Shown in pieces: positions 5,419 through 7,710 of a stretch of 7,710 nucleotides of DNA. Positions within the stretch are counted from its first letter, which is position 1, and each line of letters starts with the position of its first letter. The position numbers and the translations under genes were made by a program. Source of the stretch: an uncultured Pelosinus sp. (GTDB taxonomy: Bacteria; Bacillota; Negativicutes; Sporomusales; Acetonemataceae); contig UQPB01000085.1 of the NCBI GenBank assembly GCA_900542835.1, forward strand, positions 1 through 7,710. Direction: 5' to 3'. The notes under the pieces were generated by a model that saw nothing but the letters and a program-made list of their open reading frames with translations, was not told the DNA's origin and made no database searches.

Positions 5419-7131
5419 TCAGATTTGAAAATGGCTGACAGCCGTTTGCAGGTCCTGGGCCAGTTTTGCCAGACTCTGACTGGAGGCGGCAATCTCCTGC
5501 ATTGACGCCGACTGCTCCTCCGTAGCCGCCGATACGGTCTGCGACTCACTGGCCGCGGCGCGGCTGAGTCCGTCGATCTGTTTGACTGACAGCACAATTT
5601 GCTGGCTGCCGCCAGCCATTTGCTGCATGGCAGAGGCGCTTTCCTTTACCTGATCCGACACCTGGGCCGCCAGAGTCGCAATCTCTTTAAACGCGAGACC
5701 AGCCGAGGTAACAACTTCGCTGCCGATCTTCACTTCACGCGTCCCGTCCTGCATCGCCGCAACGGCCTTATCGGTCTCGCCCTGAATTTCACCGATCAGA
5801 GCCGCAATCTGCTTGGCCGCGTCCTGTGACTGCTCGGCCAGCTTACGGACCTCCTCCGCGACAACGGCAAAACCCCGGCCCTGTTCACCCGCCCGGGCGG
5901 CTTCGATGGCGGCATTCAGCGCCAGCAGATTGGTCTGGCCGGCAATGCCGGAAATGGTGTCCACAATTTGGCCGATTTCCTTTGAGCGTTCTCCCAGTTT
6001 ACCGACAACCTGAGCCGAATTGGCGACGGTTTGTTCAATATGCGTCATCTGCTTAACCGCCTTTTCCACTGCCAGATCGCCAACCTTGGCTTTTTCCGAC
6101 GCCTGAAAGGAGTTGGCTGACACTTGATTGCTGCTGACAGCCACCTGCTCTATTCCTGCCGACATTTCTTCAACAACTGCAGACGCTTCATCTACTGTCC
6201 GCAGCTGCTTTTCCGCGCCCTGCGCCACCCCGTTGATCGATTCGGCGACCTGAGTCACCGCCAGCGCTGATTGTTCGGCGCTGGCGGTCAATTCCTCGGA
6301 CGAGGCTGCCACCAGTTCAGCCGACTCGCTGACTTTCTTCAATATACCTCGCAGCTTGGCACGCATATCCTGCAAGGCCTCATCAAGCTGGCCGATTTCA
6401 TCTTTGCCCAACTGCAGCCGGGGCTTATCGCGGAAATCGCCGGCGGCAAACTCACCGCACATAGCGACCATCGCCTGCAGCGGACGGGTAATCATACGGG
6501 AAATCGTGACGCCGGCTACTCCCAAAAGCAGAAACGCAGCGGTGATAATGCCGGCCATCGACCGCGACGCCAGCGTCGATGCCGCCTGATTGTCACGGTT
6601 CATTTGCTCGGAGAGAGCGGATAAATAGTCCGCCATATCCCGCATCGTGTCTGTCAGCTCGGTCGTTACCGGATTCAGACTTTGCACATACAGCGCGTAG
6701 GCTTCCGCGTTTTTGTTCTGCAGGCTTAACGCCATCACCTGGAGTCTGATCTCACGGTTCTTAACCTGCAGGCCGTTAATTGTATTCAATAAGTCCTTGG
6801 CTTTGGCATCCAGCTTCATTTGACCCAACAGGGCGATATTGTCATTGTTCCGCTTCACCCTGTCGTCAATCAGACTTTTCAGTTGCTGATTGTATTTGGC
6901 GTCTGTCGCCAGCATCAGCTCCAGAACAGCGCCGTCCACCGCATTGATGTGGGCCCGGCTTTCGGTGACCAGCCTGACAGGCGTCAGGCGGTCGGCATAC
7001 AAAGAATCCATCGTCTCGCTTCCCGCCTGAATGCAGTAGTAGCCGGTGAACCCGACCGCAGCTAACGCCAGAAACGCGACCGCTATCAGGATGCCTAATT
7101 TCACACTAACCTTCATATTGCGCAAATTCAT
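5419..7131 (-). CDS. Methyl-accepting chemotaxis protein with four-helix-bundle sensor domain
   Basis: This 570-residue inner-membrane chemoreceptor signals to CheA/CheW. A short cytoplasmic N-terminus precedes TM1 (about 12-33). An extracytoplasmic helical region follows (about 35-190) that fits the 4HB_MCP type, with motifs like DRLTPVRLVTESRAHINAVDG (47-67). TM2 is about 192-212. A HAMP domain follows from SRMITRPLQAM through DEIGQLDEALQDM (about 211-265). The cytoplasmic coiled-coil hairpin has the invariant tip GQTNLLALNAAIEAARAGEQGRGFAVVAEEVRKLAE (398-433). Likely methylation segments are ASSEELTASAEQ (276-287) and SAATEEQSASMQEIAASS (534-551). No CheR-tethering pentapeptide is present; the protein ends SHFQI. 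The start at 7131 is supported by AAGG at 7138-7141, 6 nt upstream. The gene is convergent with the binding-protein gene and shares its terminator. Upstream lie two Spo0A-like boxes. The ligand is unknown. Confidence 0.96.
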   Translation of the reverse strand: MNLRNMKVSVKLGILIAVAFLALAAVGFTGYYCIQAGSETMDSLYADRLTPVRLVTESRAHINAVDGAVLELMLATDAKYNQQLKSLIDDRVKRNNDNIALLGQMKLDAKAKDLLNTINGLQVKNREIRLQVMALSLQNKNAEAYALYVQSLNPVTTELTDTMRDMADYLSALSEQMNRDNQAASTLASRSMAGIITAAFLLLGVAGVTISRMITRPLQAMVAMCGEFAAGDFRDKPRLQLGKDEIGQLDEALQDMRAKLRGILKKVSESAELVAASSEELTASAEQSALAVTQVAESINGVAQGAEKQLRTVDEASAVVEEMSAGIEQVAVSSNQVSANSFQASEKAKVGDLAVEKAVKQMTHIEQTVANSAQVVGKLGERSKEIGQIVDTISGIAGQTNLLALNAAIEAARAGEQGRGFAVVAEEVRKLAEQSQDAAKQIAALIGEIQGETDKAVAAMQDGTREVKIGSEVVTSAGLAFKEIATLAAQVSDQVKESASAMQQMAGGSQQIVLSVKQIDGLSRAAASESQTVSAATEEQSASMQEIAASSQSLAKLAQDLQTAVSHFQI

Positions 7132-7202
7132 TCTCCACCTTCCTCTTCCTATGATGCAAACAGCACCAGATAGTTCTTTTCACCCCGGCCAGCGCAATTC
7201 CA

Positions 7203-7229
7203 TTCGACAAATTGGATAGTTTTTCGACA
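7203..7229 (-). promoter_or_regulatory. Tandem Spo0A-box pair upstream of the chemoreceptor gene
   Basis: On the leftward strand, TGTCGAA, the core of the Spo0A binding site, occurs twice without mismatch (complements at 7203-7209 and 7223-7229). The contexts are ATTTGTCGAATGG and TTTTGTCGAAAAA. The two are in the same orientation exactly 20 bp apart, about two helical turns, and start 72 and 92 nt upstream of the chemoreceptor ATG. Phosphorylated Spo0A binds such boxes to activate or repress. I could not place the -10/-35 elements with confidence. A TAAA-N16-GTCGAAAA arrangement (7248 to 7221) also loosely resembles a sigma-D/sigma-28 flagellar promoter overlapping one box. Confidence 0.5.
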
Positions 7230-7260
7230 AAATTCGTATTTTTTTTTATCTATGCGGGAT

Positions 7261-7710
7261 AAGTAGTACCCCGGCATACTCAAATCGGAAGAAAATGGCG
7301 AGGCAATTTTGTGTCAGCCCAGACCGGGGAATGAGGCGCCAGTATGCCGATTGACGACAGTATGGCGGAAAGCCGGCCCGGAAAGCAGAACTGCCGCAGC
7401 CAGCGGTGCTGCCGTCCTCAGGGCAATCGCTTACGAAATCGCAATCGTAAAAGGCGATTTCACAGCGAGTACCGAGGGAGGACAAAAGGAAGCGGCTAAA
7501 GCAATGCAAACCAGCGCCGCGTAACGCGCGTTGTCAGCAAGCCAGCTGACTTTATTTCGTTTCATCGTGTTCCGGCTTCTCGTCCTCCGTATCCCCGGCC
7601 TTTCCGGAAAAAGACGTTCCGGCAGGATGAAAAGTGGCTGGGCTGCGTTTAGAAGTACCAAGCAGCCCTGTTTTGACCAAAAGCGGCCATTGCTCCGCAG
7701 CAGGCAACGT
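7261..7710. other. Intergenic region with nested inverted repeats, no convincing gene
   Basis: No frame here gives a recognisable protein. Notable structure includes a perfect 9-bp inverted repeat CGGCATACT/AGTATGCCG (7272-7280 with 7341-7349). It encloses GGCG/CGCC (7297-7300 with 7337-7340), which gives a stacked stem. A second hairpin pairs AATCGCTTACGA (7425-7436) with TCGTAA and GCGATT (7445-7450 and 7454-7459), with a 3-nt bulge. A third repeat GGGCTGC/GCAGCCC (7640-7646 with 7662-7668) is followed by TGTTTT. These could belong to an unrecognised structured RNA on either strand. A leftward frame at 7431-7565 encodes a 44-residue, signal-peptide-like product without a well-placed ribosome binding site, and it may be chance or a gene remnant. 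Confidence 0.4.
7640..7674 (+). terminator. Weak terminator-like hairpin near the right edge
   Basis: A 7-bp GC-rich stem GGGCTGC/GCAGCCC encloses a 15-nt loop and is followed rightward by TG and four T residues. The loop is long and the T tract short, so terminator function is doubtful. No gene is known to end just before it. Confidence 0.2.

Noticed and set aside
7309..7524. Rightward 71-codon frame
   Set aside because: It has no family resemblance and no good ribosome binding site, and it overlaps the inverted repeats and the opposite-strand signal-peptide-like frame.
7261..7570. c-di-GMP (GEMM) or cobalamin riboswitch upstream of the chemoreceptor
   Set aside because: The conserved GEMM core motifs and the cobalamin box are absent on both strands. 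The inverted repeats do not match either architecture.
7628..7710. Rightward frame beginning MKSGWAAF that runs off the right edge
   Set aside because: It is too short to judge, its AGG lies directly against the ATG, and it overlaps the terminator-like hairpin.

Overview
The window reads as an ordinary chromosomal segment from a spore-forming, motile bacterium, most likely a diderm Firmicute of the Sporomusa type (Negativicutes). This is an inference. It rests on strong AGGAGG-type ribosome binding sites with frequent non-ATG starts, sigma-A-like promoters, a four-helix-bundle chemoreceptor, and two perfect Spo0A-box heptamers upstream of that chemoreceptor. Base composition is moderately GC-rich. 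No marker gene fixes the taxon.

Layout from left to right. Positions 1-230 are non-coding and hold a cluster of direct and inverted CACGGAGG-type repeats. Positions 231-3800 form a leftward run of four genes. In transcription order they are a BadF/BadG-type (N-acetylglucosamine kinase-like) sugar kinase, a PLP-dependent trans-sulfuration enzyme, a WrbA-type flavoprotein and a HAD phosphatase. Gaps are 22, 64 and 64 nt, which suggests one operon. Its four genes appear to use four different start codons (TTG, ATG, GTG, CTG). The HAD gene keeps its catalytic DxD motif only if a CTG start is accepted.

Positions 3801-4154 are a divergent control region with a good rightward promoter and a weaker leftward one whose -35 hexamers overlap. 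Rightward from it is a lipoprotein substrate-binding protein of the LivK (branched-chain amino acid/amide) family, with no transporter genes beside it. It ends in a perfect 25-bp inverted repeat flanked by A and T tracts, which should terminate transcription from both sides. Convergent to it is a 570-residue methyl-accepting chemotaxis protein. Upstream of that gene are two TGTCGAA boxes exactly 20 bp apart, then about 450 bp with no convincing gene but several nested inverted repeats.

The four-gene operon links amino-sugar or related phosphorylation, sulfur amino acid metabolism, quinone/flavin redox and phosphate-ester hydrolysis, but no single pathway is evident. The solitary binding protein and the convergent chemoreceptor may both serve nutrient sensing. 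I saw no clear novel defence or mobile system. The items most worth checking are the Spo0A-box pair, the CTG start, the symmetrical terminator, the altered kinase loop and the structured right-hand intergenic region.
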